A stretch of DNA of 64,000 bases from Cephalotus follicularis. Its lineage: Eukaryota > Streptophyta > Magnoliopsida > Oxalidales > Cephalotaceae. The translations under genes and the position numbers were made by a program. Of this stretch, positions 1 through 10,586 are shown in pieces. Under the pieces are notes generated by a model that was not told the origin of the DNA, searched no databases, and saw nothing but the letters and a program-made list of their open reading frames with translations. The stretch is from NCBI GenBank assembly GCA_001972305.1, contig BDDD01000429.1, forward strand, positions 351,314 to 415,313, in the 5' to 3' direction. How positions within the stretch are numbered: the first letter of the stretch is position 1; the number at the start of each line of letters is the position of its first letter.

Positions 1-817
1 TCTTTCTCCCTTTTTGGTTTTTGAGAAACCTTTTAAATTGGGAGGTGATGAGAGCAACGTCTCCATCTTCATCACTTTCGCTATCTTCTTTTGAAACTTT
101 AAAAGCAATTGCCTTCTTCTTCTTGACATCCACATTCTCATGATTCTTCATTGTTGTCTCATGTGTCATCAAGGAACCTAGAATTTGTTCGAGTGGGAGA
201 GTGGAAAGGTCCTTGGCCTCCTCGATTGTCGTCACCTTTGGAGTCCAACTCTTCGGCAAGCATCTCAAGATTTTTCTAACAAGTTCTTGGTTAGAATATG
301 ATTTGCCAAGATTCTTAAGAGAGTTTATAATAGTAGTAAATCGAGAAAACATATCACTAATACATTCATTATCATGCATCACAAATAATTCATACTCATG
401 TACTAGCATGCTAATTTTCGATTCCTTTACTTGATTAGTGCCTTCGTAAGTGACTTCTAACAAATCCCACATTTGTTTGGCCGAACCACAAGATGATATG
501 CGATTAAATTCATTAGGGCCAACGGCTCAAAATAAAACATGTTTGGCATTAGAATTTAATTGGAGCATCCTAAAGTCATTGTCATTGTATTCATTCTCGG
601 GTTTAGGAGAAACTACTCCATCTATAGTTCTAGTGGGCATCCTAGGACCATTTACAATTATATGCCACAATTCATAGTCAAGGGATTGTAAAAATATAGT
701 CATCCTAGTCTTCCAAAAACTATAGTTGATTCCATCAAAAAATGGAGGTCTAGTAATGGAGGATCCTTCTAATCCTATGTTCATATGGTTTGCCATGGAT
801 CTTTGTATCTCTAACAA
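1..817 (-). pseudogene. Ty1/copia gag region, element A (runs off window start)
   Basis: This is the 5' part of the internal region of a minus-strand Ty1/copia element. Translation from about 796 gives a typical copia gag N-terminus, with RPPFFDGINYSFWK followed by a tryptophan-rich stretch (LDYELWHIIVNG). Further left the same strand carries gag-like helices and a Lys/Asp/Glu-rich stretch. Gag forms the cytoplasmic virus-like particle in this family. The reading frame is broken in a few places. Protease, integrase and reverse transcriptase would lie left of the window and cannot be judged. The adjoining primer site and LTR (838-2063) confirm orientation and family. Confidence 0.8.
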
Positions 818-837
818 TTAAGAATAATGAGATAACC

Positions 838-851
838 GCTCTGATACCAAC
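838..851 (-). other. Primer-binding site of copia element A
   Basis: On the minus strand this reads GTTGGTATCAGAGC, the usual tRNA-iMet complement of plant retrotransposons. It lies directly against the LTR end at 852, which fixes the element's direction as right to left. Confidence 0.85.
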
Positions 852-2063
852 TGAAGGTAAAGTATGGCAACCTTTAACTAATAACTTTGTATGCGAAAAG
901 TACAAATTAAGCAATGAACATAAACAAGCACACAAGACAAATAAATAAAGAGATAAGGGATAGAGAGTGCAAACGAATTTATAGTGGTTCGGCAAATCCG
1001 TGCCTACGTCCACTTTCTCAAGAACCCCTTGAGATTCCACTAGCTACCACTAGCAACCTTTGATTTTTGGCTTCCGGGTGCAAATCAAACAAACCACCTT
1101 ACAAATGATTTCAGCTTACGGGTGCAAATCAATCAAACCACCTTACACTTGATTTTGGGTTCCGGGTGCAAATCAACAAACACCTTACAAGGGTTCACTC
1201 CCCTCTTTTACAATGAATGAATTGTAAAGATAAAATGTGTTTACAAATAACCTCTCACAGGTTGGATATAAAAGTGTAAATAGTTTGCAAGCTTTGGGTA
1301 TGAAAGTGTTTAGCAAAAGCTTGATATTCTTCTCTTTGTAGATATGCAAGTTGAGCTTTTGTGATTGAATGTTCAAAATGTTGTTCCCTTAGTCACTGAG
1401 CTTTGTTTCTTGACCTCTATTTATAGCTTTCTTCAGTTTATAGCCGTTGTAGAAGTCTTGGGCATGTTGGATATAACATTTTGTTAATGCAGCTTTGTTT
1501 AAGTTTTTGCTGACAGAAAGACATCGATGTCTTTCAAAAAGGCGTCGATGTCTTTTGTGATTTTCCCGTTGAAAATGCAGCAACTAGTCGTTCCATGTTT
1601 CCCGGGTCTTGTCCATTTAAAAAGACGTCGATGTCTTTTTAAAGGCGTCGATGTCATTTCTGGGAAATCTCCAGGCATTTGAGTGTATGAAGATCACGTC
1701 GACTTCTTCTTTCTAGGTCGATGTCTTTTCTGGTTTTGGCAGGTTGAACTTAAAAGGCGTCGATGTCTTATGAAAGGGATCGACCTCTTTCGTACGGACG
1801 TCGACTTCTTTACATGTATGGATCGATGTCTTTTCCAGAATTTGTCCTGTAACTTTGGGCATCAAAAGACGTCGACTTCTTTCCTATAGGGATCGACTTC
1901 TTTTGTACGGACATCGACTTCTTCTCTGGAAGATCAATGTCTTTTGTCCTGCAGAAGATTTTTGCTTTGACAGCCAACTTTCTAATGTCTTGCACATTAA
2001 ACAAACAAGTTAAATGCATTTTTGTAATCATTAAAACTCAGGATTGAGATTAAAATCCCAACA
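852..2063 (-). repeat. 5' LTR of copia element A
   Basis: On the minus strand the LTR opens with TGTTGGGATTTTAATC at 2063 and closes at 852 next to the primer site, about 1.2 kb in all. The copia insertion interrupts the 5' LTR of gypsy element B, which continues at 2064. The partner LTR lies outside the window, so age cannot be estimated. The part at 1517-1950 is an array of short GTCGA-containing repeats listed separately. Confidence 0.75.
1517..1950. repeat. Interspersed GTCGATGTCTTT-type repeat array inside copia LTR
   Basis: About fourteen copies of a 14-16 base motif of form (G/A)RCRTCGAYKTCTTT occur at irregular spacing, for example near 1520, 1542, 1624, 1647, 1695, 1756, 1798, 1869, 1890 and 1910. 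Copies vary at the flanking purines and at ATG versus ACT, but the TCGA core is nearly constant. The array lies in the U3-like part of the LTR, where enhancer repeats often occur. Confidence 0.8.
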
Positions 2064-3199
2064 ACGACTATGGTTGTGCTTAGTTACTTTATTGAATCCT
2101 TGAATCGCTATTGTTCCTGTTGTTAGGCTGCTATATTATGCTGTTGTTATAAGATAATGTATGTTTACTAAGTGTTCGAAACACTATTGTATCACATAAT
2201 TTCAAGGATTAAACCAACTAGTGCTATAAACACAATATGGATTTTCTTACTTTTGTACTGTCACTAAGTTTACTGATTTTCCTCTAATGAGAGGAACCAC
2301 TACTGTATTGAATACCGTTTCCTCCAAACGAGAGGTACGGTCACTGAACTGTTAAATGTTTCTAAAAGAAAACAACTACTATATTGCATATTATAGATAT
2401 ATGTAATATTGTTATTGAATTGATTGAATTGTTTGTCTATGCTATTGCCGTTGGTCGCGTAATAGGAGATGTCACTGACTACGGGGTGGTCCTATGTGCT
2501 AGGAGTTGTCTAGAGCTTCCACCAAACTTATCTTCCATGCAGACCGTGAATGTTAAACTGCCCGCTAAGTGCCGGTAGTAATAGTTACCTGATCTATCAT
2601 CTTCGGAGTGTAGGGTGATAGTTAGGTGGTGCACAGTTGGTGCTAGGAGTTAGTGACATGTGACACCCAACCACTATACTGATTGATTTTACCCTTGTTC
2701 GGTAGTCCTGAATTGTATTGTCTATGGCCACTTAGCATGATTGCTCATAAATATTGGAATACTTATTTACATATGTTATTCAAAATAACTGTTATACATG
2801 TTTACATTTATATATTCTTTCTCATGCATTATTTTCCTACTTCGCCAAGTGAGGACAACGGCTAACCCCCTACAATTTCAGATAAGTGATGGCGTTCGGG
2901 GAAGTGCTGCCGAAGCTTTATTAGAGAGCTTTTTTTTCGTTTAAGGTTGTTATTTACTATGTTATTGTATTGAAATGAATGATCATACTCTGTTGTTGTT
3001 ATTTTACATTTCCAAAATGTAAAAGGATAATTGTTGGTATTGTATAAGCACGTAGTATGGTCTGCGTGCAGATAATTTTTATAATCCGGCTATAAATGCT
3101 TCCGCTATTGTTTATTGAAATTTGATTAATGTTGAATGCTGGATTATTTTAACTGATATCTCCATATATGTTGTCTGTTGAGGAAAACGGGGTGTGACA
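2064..3199 (+). repeat. 5' LTR (right part) of chromovirus element B
   Basis: Positions 2345-3199 match 9733-10586 closely, both ending GGGGTGTGACA, and here the LTR is followed by a primer site. By eye there are about twenty differences in the first 440 aligned bases, suggesting an insertion millions of years old rather than recent. The left part of this LTR lies beyond copia element A. Positions 2064-2344 have no clear counterpart in the 3' LTR, where an A-rich tract occupies the equivalent place. Confidence 0.8.
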
Positions 3200-3202
3200 A
3201 CA

Positions 3203-3291
3203 TGGTATCAGAGCCTATATTTAATTATGGGCTATCGTTGGGGCATTATCCTCGGCAATCAAATGATTTGATACCAACATGGTATCAGAGC
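3203..3291 (+). other. Duplicated primer-binding site and leader of element B
   Basis: TGGTATCAGAGC, complementary to the tRNA-iMet 3' end, appears at 3203-3214 and again at 3280-3291, 77 bases apart. Each copy is followed by a similar leader (an AT-rich run, a GCTATCG-like stretch, then GG(C)ATTATC or GATAAG). Only the first touches the LTR end at the spacing that reverse transcription normally needs. Confidence 0.8.
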
Positions 3292-3382
3292 TTATTTTTA
3301 AATAAGCTATCGCTGGGATAAGTTTCTAGGTAATTAAGTGTATTGTTTCCTGATGATCATGTCATTCCATATAGGAAACAGA

Positions 3383-4430
3383 ATGGATCTACGAAGAGGT
3401 AGAAGGGGAAGGCATAGAGTCGACGAAGGAATCAATGCTCCACCAGTGCATGGAAATGATCCGCCAATGAATGAAGAAGTAAACATTCCTCCAGCGCAAG
3501 ATGAGTGGAGTAATTTTGACCTCATGGCTGACCTTTTCCAGTAGCGGATTCAAGCCAATGCGGCGAACATAGAGCAGATTCGGCAGATGTACGAGGCTAA
3601 CCGAGCCTATCAACATGCTTCTGAAGCTTGTCATACTTGTGGATTTGGCAGAGATTTGGAGCGGTTCATGAGACAGAATCCTCTGATATACAATGGTGAG
3701 TTGAATGCTACTGTGGCCGAGCAGTGGATTAGAGACCTGGAGAAAATATTTGCTTCCTTGGAGTGTACTGATGAGCAGAAGCTCAACTTTGCTATATACC
3801 ACTTATGGGGCGAGGCTACCTATTGGTGAGAGATGACTGAAGCAAAGTGGGAAACATGAGGGCTTGACAGGACTTGGGACAGATTTCAGTATGAGTTCTC
3901 TGCAGCTTATATTCCACAGATGGAGCGTGACCGGAGGGAGACCGAGCTAATGGAGTTACGTCAAGGGGATATGACGGTAGCTCAGTACCAGACTAGGTTT
4001 GTGGAGTTGGCAAGGCATACACCTTATCTAGTGGAAGATGAATTGAGGAAGATCCGAAGGTTTCTGAAAGGCCTTCGACCGGACATCAGATCTAAAATGT
4101 TAATGTTGCAGCTAACTTCTTTTGTAGATATTGCTAAAAGGGCAAGAATTCTGGAGGCCGACGCTAATGAAAGGAGAGTGGAGCGGTCTCGTGCTAATCA
4201 ATCAAGGCCCGCACAATCACAGGGATAGGGAAGTAACAATCCTGCTAAATCGCCAAAGTCTGGTAACCGGGGTCAAGGAGGTTCTCGACGCAGTAATTCA
4301 CGATCAAAGACTCCTAACCGAAGCGGTCAACAGAATTCGGGTGGATGTACTTTTTTGTGGTCGCCAGAACCATGATGAGACTGAGTGCTGGAAAAAGATG
4401 GGGAAATGCTTGAGGCGTGGCCCATAAGAA
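3383..4430 (+). pseudogene. Ty3/gypsy gag, element B
   Basis: Starts with a basic N-terminus (MDLRRGRRGRHR) and continues into a retrotransposon gag domain: a FMRQNPLIYNGE-like stretch, then WIRDLEKIFASLECTDEQKL, then an LRQGDMTVAQYQTRF-type segment. A zinc-knuckle stretch (CGRQNHDETECW) lies near 4358-4392. Gag packages the element RNA in particles. The frame is broken about four times, so no intact protein is expected. The order PBS, gag, pol and the LTRs on both sides make the assignment secure. Confidence 0.85.
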
Positions 4431-4433
4431 CAT

Positions 4434-7400
4434 ATGCTAAATGGTTGTCCAATGATGAGGGATCAAGCACGCGGTCAACCGGGAGGTGCTAGTGCTAGTG
4501 GTAGTGTTGCGGCTGCTCAACCGCGAAAGGATACCGGGAAAGGGATTGTGAAAGGTAGGGTCTACACCTTATCTAAAGATGGTGTGCTAGAATCTACTAC
4601 TGTTGTGGGAGGTACCATTTTTATATCTGGCATACTACCTCATGTATTGATTGATCCTGGTGCGACACATTCATTCATTACATCTGATTTTGCTTACAAC
4701 TTGCATGGTGTGACTTCTAGTTTACCTTATGTATTGGAGGTGAGTGCTCCTGTTGGTACTTGTCTTCTGTCCGATTCTATAATGAACAATTGCGAAATCA
4801 CAGTAGCTGGGGTTCAGTTATCTGCTGATTTGATAGTATTACCTATCCGGGATTTCGATGTAATCTTGGGGATGGAATGGCTGTATGCTCATCATGCTTG
4901 TGTTGACTGCTATAACAAGATGATGACCTTTTATCTTCAATATGGGACTGAGTGCAAGTTTATCGGGGAGAAGAATGTTTCTGCTCCAATCATTTCATAT
5001 ACTCAAGCACAGAAGTATCTCAAGCAAGGATGTGAAGGCTATTTGGCGTATGTGATTGATCATACGAAAGGTACGCCTAGTATTGAGCAAGTTCCTATTG
5101 TATGTGATTTTCCTGACGTATTTCTGGATGATCTTACTTCATTGCCACCGGAGAGAGATGTAGAGTTTAGCATTGAACTAATGCCTGGGACTGCTCCTAT
5201 ATCTAAAGCTCCGCACGGAATGGCTCCTGTAGAATTGAAGGAGTTGAAGACTCAATTGCAGGATTATCTTGATAAGGGCTTCATCAGACCGAGTGTATCA
5301 CCGTGGGGAGCACCAGTACTATTTGTGAAAAAGAAGGATGGAACGATGCGTCTATGCATCGATTACAGGCTGTTGAATCAGGTAACTGTGAAGAACAAGT
5401 ATCCTCTACCACATATTGAGGAGTTGTTCGACCAATTCCAAGGCTCTATTGTATTCTCCAAACTCTACCTGAGAACAGGTTATCATCAGTTGAGGATCCG
5501 GGAAGGTGATGTGGAGAAGACTGTATTTTGAACCAGATATGGGCATTACAAATTTCTGATACTATCGTTTGGTTTGATGAATGCTCCTGCAGCCTTGATG
5601 TGTTTGATGAACAGAGTATTCCAGCCCTATCTTGACGAGTTTGTCGTTATATTCTTAGACGACATCTTGATTTATTCGAGGAGTATTAAGAAGCACATGC
5701 AGCATTTGAAGATTGTGTTGCAGACATTGCAGAAGGAACAGTTATTCACCAAATTCAGCAAGTGCGAGTTTTGGCTAGATCATGTGACTTTCCTAGGTCA
5801 CATTGTGTCGAGTGAAGGATTGTCGGTGGATCCTTCAAAGATAGAGAGTATTGTTGATTGGCCCCAACCGAGGAGCGTTACTGAGGTTCGTAGCTTCTTA
5901 GGATTGGCTGGCTAGTATCGAAGGTTCATCAAGGGGTTTTCGAAGCTTGCTACACCATTGACACGGTTGACTCCGAAGAAGTCAAGTTTTGTATGGGATG
6001 AATCTTGTGAGGCAAGTTTTCAAGAGTTCAAGAGTCGGTTGATTTTGGCTCCAGTGTTGGCATTACCGGAGGGTAATGAGGGTTTTACTATTTATACTGA
6101 TGCTTATGGGAGGGGATTGGGATGCGTTCTTATGCAACAAGGTAGGGTGATTGCATACGCATCAAGAAAGTTGAAGCCGTACGAAGAAAATTATCCCATA
6201 CACGAACTTGAGTTGGCAGCCATAGTATTCACTTTGCAGAAATGGAGACACTACCTCTATGGTGCCCAATTTGAGATCTTCATTGACCATAAAAGTTTAA
6301 AATATTTATTTTCCCAGAAGGAGATCAACATGAGACAGAGATGATGGGTGGAGTTCTTTAATGATTATAACTGCAACATTCAGTACCGTCCAGGAAAGGC
6401 AAACGTAGTGGCGGATGGGCTGAGTCGCAAGGCAATGATTGCTGGCGCAATGGTTTCACAATGGAAGCTGTTGGAGGAATTTCAGAGATGGAATCCGTTC
6501 ATGGTTTCCCACAGAGTTATTGTGGCAAATCTTAGAGCACAACCGGAACTTCTGGATCGCATTCTGACTGCTCAGTTCGGTGAGACTGAGTTATGGAGTA
6601 TTCGTGAGAATCTGGGCTCTGATTTTGAATTCTCCATCCACACTGATAGTATACTGAGGTTCCGAGGAAGGGTATGTGTTCCCGATGACGAGAGCATCCG
6701 AGGTGAGCTACTACAGCAAGCCCACAAGTCAAATTACAGTGTGAACCTGGGAAGTTCCAAGATGTGGCATGACCTGAAAAAGAACTACTGGTGGAGTGGT
6801 ATGAAAAGAGAGATACTGAATATGTAGCCAGATGTTTGATCTGTCAGAGAGTAAAGGCTAAACATCAGAAACCTGCGGGACAGCTACAGTCGTTACCAGT
6901 GGTTGAGTGGAAATCGGAGCATGTGACCATGGACTTCGTGTCGGGGTTACCGAGGTCACGAAATCAGCGTGAAGCAGTGTGGGTTGTAGTGGACAGACTC
7001 ACTAAGTCTGCTCACTTTCTTCCAATGAACATGACTTATTCGACCGAGAAGTTGGCTCGATTATATATCCGGGAGATAGTGAGATTGCATGGAGTGTCGG
7101 TCAGTATTGTTTGTGACCGAGATGCGAGATTCACTTCGAGGTTCTGGAAGAAGTTCCAAGCAACGATGGGAACATCCTTGAACTTCAGTACCGCGTTTCA
7201 CCCACAGACCGACGGACAGTCCGAGCGTACCATTCAGACTCTGGAGGATATGTTGTGGGCTTGTATGATTGATTTTGCTGGGAGTTGGGAGGACCATCTA
7301 TCACTGATTGAGTTCTCTTACAACAACAACTATCACACTAGCATTGGAATGGCTCCCTATGAAACTTTGTAAGGGAGGAAGTGCAGATCGCCTATTTGCT

Positions 7401-7970
7401 GGGATGAGATTGGTGAGAAACAAGTGCTGGGACGAAACTTAGTGCAAGAGACTACTGATAAAGTGGAAGGGATCAAGCAGAGATTACTAGCTGCACAGAG
7501 CCGGCAGAAGAGTTACGCCGACATAAAGAGGAGGAAACTAGAATTCAACAAGGGAGATCATGTTTTTCTAAAGATCTCGCCTTCAAAAGGGATACACCGT
7601 TTTGTCCTCAAGGGGAAGTTGGCTCCAAGGTACATTGGACCTTATGAGATACTGGAGAGAGTGGGGGAAGTGGCATATCAGATTGCACTACCGCCCAATT
7701 GGTAAAGCGTGCATAACGTATTTCATGTTTCCATGTTACAGATATATGTACCCGACCCATCTCATATATTGAGCTACGACCCTAGATTCATCAGTAATCG
7801 ATTATCTTATGAAGAGAGGCTGACGAGGATTGTGGATAGGATGGAGAAGTACTAAGGAATAAGTCTATTCCTATGGTAAAAGTATTGTGGCGTTTTCACG
7901 GAGCTGAGGAAGCTACGTGGGAGTGTGAAGCCGAAATGATGGAGACCTTCCCTCACTTGTTCGAAATGTA
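4434..7970 (+). pseudogene. Ty3/gypsy pol (PR-RT-RH-IN-chromodomain), element B
   Basis: Domains appear in chromovirus order. The protease has [10 protein letters not shown] near 4648. Reverse transcriptase follows, with [19 protein letters not shown] near 5287 and the FLDD active site near 5655. RNase H runs from about 5990 to 6440 ([12 protein letters not shown]). Integrase has an HHCC-like region near 6720-6860, MDFVSGLP near 6929, VCDRDARFTS near 7112 and [11 protein letters not shown] near 7220. A short chromodomain-like tail, RFHGAEEATWE, lies near 7895. The chromodomain and long LTRs suggest the Tekay/Del branch, but the clade is inferred. About six or more breaks make this a dead copy. 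Confidence 0.9.
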
Positions 7971-7999
7971 AAGGCTAAATTCGAGGACGAATTTTCTTT

Positions 8000-8012
8000 A
8001 AGGAGGGGGAAA
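8000..8012 (+). other. Polypurine tract of element B
   Basis: The purine run AAGGAGGGGGAAA sits immediately before the 3' LTR start TGTAATCACCG at 8013, as expected for the plus-strand primer. Confidence 0.75.
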
Positions 8013-8184
8013 TGTAATCACCGTAATTTTCAATTAATGTATATTATACATGATGAATAAAATATGCATTATATTGAGATTTAATGTCCAATTACTATAT
8101 AAATTGGGGTTATTGAATTGCTGGGTTTGATCTGAATTGCAAATGTGGTGAAATACACTTAACAAACCAATATCAGCCTTAAAC

Positions 8185-8285
8185 AGCCGACTGTCACAAG
8201 GTGACAGTTGACTGTTTTGATTCAGGGAGTGACAGTCGACTGTCACAGGGCAACAGTCGACTGTCACAGGGCAACCGTCGACTGG
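8185..8285. repeat. Palindromic ACAGTCGACTGT repeats in element B LTR
   Basis: Four to five copies of a unit built round the palindrome ACAGTCGACTGT occur near 8188, 8206, 8231, 8252 and 8274, with CACAGGGCA-like linkers. Two adjacent copies have a period of about 22 bases. The dyads lie close to the start of the LTR, in the U3-like part. Confidence 0.8.
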
Positions 8286-9039
8286 TATGGCTCAGACAGG
8301 TGTCTGTGCATGGCGTGAAACAGGGCAGGGCAGATGGTGACAAGTGTTCTAAACGTGCCATGCAAGACTGATTCGTGTCACTAGCTTCCTCAACATGCAA
8401 GGGTGGTGTCTTGCATGTGCTCTGCAGACCTGCAAACCTGCAAAACAAAAATTGAAAAGAGTAAGAATAAGTGCATGTGAGAGAGAGAAGAGGAAAAGTT
8501 GAAAACAAGAGTTAATGACTGAAACGAGATTGGGAACACAACTTCCCTTATAACAGAGGCTGCATGAGTGATTAGTGAGTTAGAGACACTGAGTAAGAGC
8601 GGGATCTTGCTGGTGATTCTAGACCTTACTTGTTGGAGCTTTCATGTTGAAGTTGGGAGGTTCAACGTGTTGACGCTTGATTCTTCCTAGTAAGCTTCCC
8701 ATTATGGATTGGTGTTAACGTATAGTTAAACAGTAGTATATGACCAATGTTTTCGTTCTATAAACCTACTGTTAACATGCCTCCATAGAAAGGATTGTCA
8801 AGAAATTGTTAAAAGTGGAAGTAGAAGCTTAGGAGATTATGATAAGCTACGGATTGATATATGGTTATTATCATGGTTAGATAACAAATACACTTACTGG
8901 TTTTGATGCATATACCTGTAAACATGCAACCATATAGATTAACTGCTGAGATTGGAAGATTGTTGGAGTAAAAGAGCTTTGGACACTAAAGAGAGAAATC
9001 AACTCAATTTGATTTTGGGATAGCAATTGAGGTAGGGGT

Positions 9040-9731
9040 ATAAAAATGATAAAAAAGATAAAAAAAGTAAAAAAAGCAAAAATAAAAAATCAAAGAATAC
9101 AAAAAAAAAAAATAAAAAGAATTAGAAAAAAAAAAAAAATAATAAAAAAAAGAAAAAAAAAAAAAAAAAGTAAAAGAAAAAAAAAAAAAAAAAATTAAAA
9201 AAAAAAAAAAAAAAAAAAAAGAAAAAAGAAAATAAAAAAAAAAAAAAAAAAGAAAGAAAAATAAAAAAAAAAGGAAAAAAAAAAGAACAAAAAAAAGATA
9301 AAAAAAAAATAAAAAAAAAAAACAAAAAATAAAAAATAAAAAAAAAAAAATAAACAAAACATATGCAAAAAATAAAAAAAAAAATAAAACCTAAAAATAA
9401 ATAGTATAATAAAAAAACAATAAAAAAAAAAAAAAAAAAATTGAATAAAAAAAAAAAAAAAAAAAAAAAAATAAATAATAGAATAAAAAAAATAAAAATA
9501 TAAAAGATGAAAAAATGAAAAATTATAATAATAAAATAAAAAAAAATAAATATAAAAAAAATAAAAAAAACAATAAAAAAAACAAAAAAAAAAAAAAAAA
9601 AAAAATAGAAAAATAAACAAAAAAAAAAAATTAATAAATAAATAATATAAATAAATAACTAAAAAAAAACAAAAAAAAAAAAAAAAAAAAAAATAAAATA
9701 AAAATTAAAAAAAAAGAAAAAAAAGAAAACA
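9040..9731. repeat. A-rich low-complexity tract (~690 bp) in element B 3' LTR
   Basis: Almost pure A on the plus strand, interrupted by single T, G or C bases and by AATAAA-like steps. It has no fixed period. The 5' LTR copy has ordinary sequence (2064-2344) at the equivalent place. Open frames on the minus strand here encode only Phe/Leu/Tyr runs and are not genes. It may be a true expansion or a region of uncertain assembly. Confidence 0.9.
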
Positions 9732-10586
9732 GAACTGTTAAATGTTTCTAAAAGAAAATAACTACTATATTGCATATTATAGATATATGTAATATTTTTA
9801 TTGAATTGATTGAATTGTTTGTCTATGCTATTGCCGTTGGTCCCGTGATAGGAGATGTCACTGGCTACGGGGTGGTCCTATATGCCAGGAGTTGGCTAGA
9901 GCTTCCACCAAACTTATCTGCCATGCAGACCGTGAATGTTAAAGTGCCCGCTAAGTGCCGGTAGTAATAGTTACCTGATCTATCATCTTCGGAGTATAGG
10001 GTGATAGTTAGGTGGTGCACAGTTGGTGCTAGGGGTTAGCGACATGTGACACCCAACCACTGTACTGATTTAGTTTACCCTTGTGCGGTAGTCCTGAATT
10101 GTATTGTCTATAGCCACTTGGCATGATTGCTCATAAATATTGGAATACTTATTTACATATGTTATTCAAAATAACTGTTATACATATTTACTGTCATATA
10201 TTCTTTCTCATGCATTATTTTCCTACTTAGCCAAGTGAGGACAACAACTAACCCCCTACAATTTCAGATTAAGTGAAGGCGTTCGCGGAAGTGCTGCCGA
10301 AGCTTTATTGTAGAGCTTCTTTTTCCTTTAAGGTTGTTATTTACTATGTTATTGTATTGAAATGAACGATCATACTCCGTTGTTATTATTTTATATTTCC
10401 AAAATCTAAAAGGATAATTGTTGGTATTGTATAAGCACGTAGTATGGGCTGGGTGCGGATAATTTTTATAATCCGGCTATAAATGCTTCCGCTATTGTTT
10501 ATTGAAATTTGATTAATGTTCAATGCTGGATTATTTTAACTGATATCTCCATATATGTTGTATGTTGAGGAAAACGGGGTGTGACA

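Larger units (their letters stand above)
8013..10586 (+). repeat. 3' LTR of element B
   Basis: Begins TGTAATCACCG after the polypurine tract and ends GGGGTGTGACA, about 2.57 kb. Its last 850 bases match 2345-3199. It contains a run of palindromic repeats (8185-8285) and a very long A-rich tract (9040-9731). The following bases GGGGT (10587-10591) should be the right copy of the target duplication; the left copy is outside the window. The flanking sequence resumes in the middle of element C's LTR. Confidence 0.85.

Noticed and set aside
201-677. Plus-strand frames near the window start
   Set aside because: They overlap the copia gag frame on the other strand, which has recognisable gag words.
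9004-9620. Minus-strand open frames of up to 141 codons made of Phe, Leu and Tyr
   Set aside because: They are read through the A-rich low-complexity tract; no protein family or composition of a real gene is seen.
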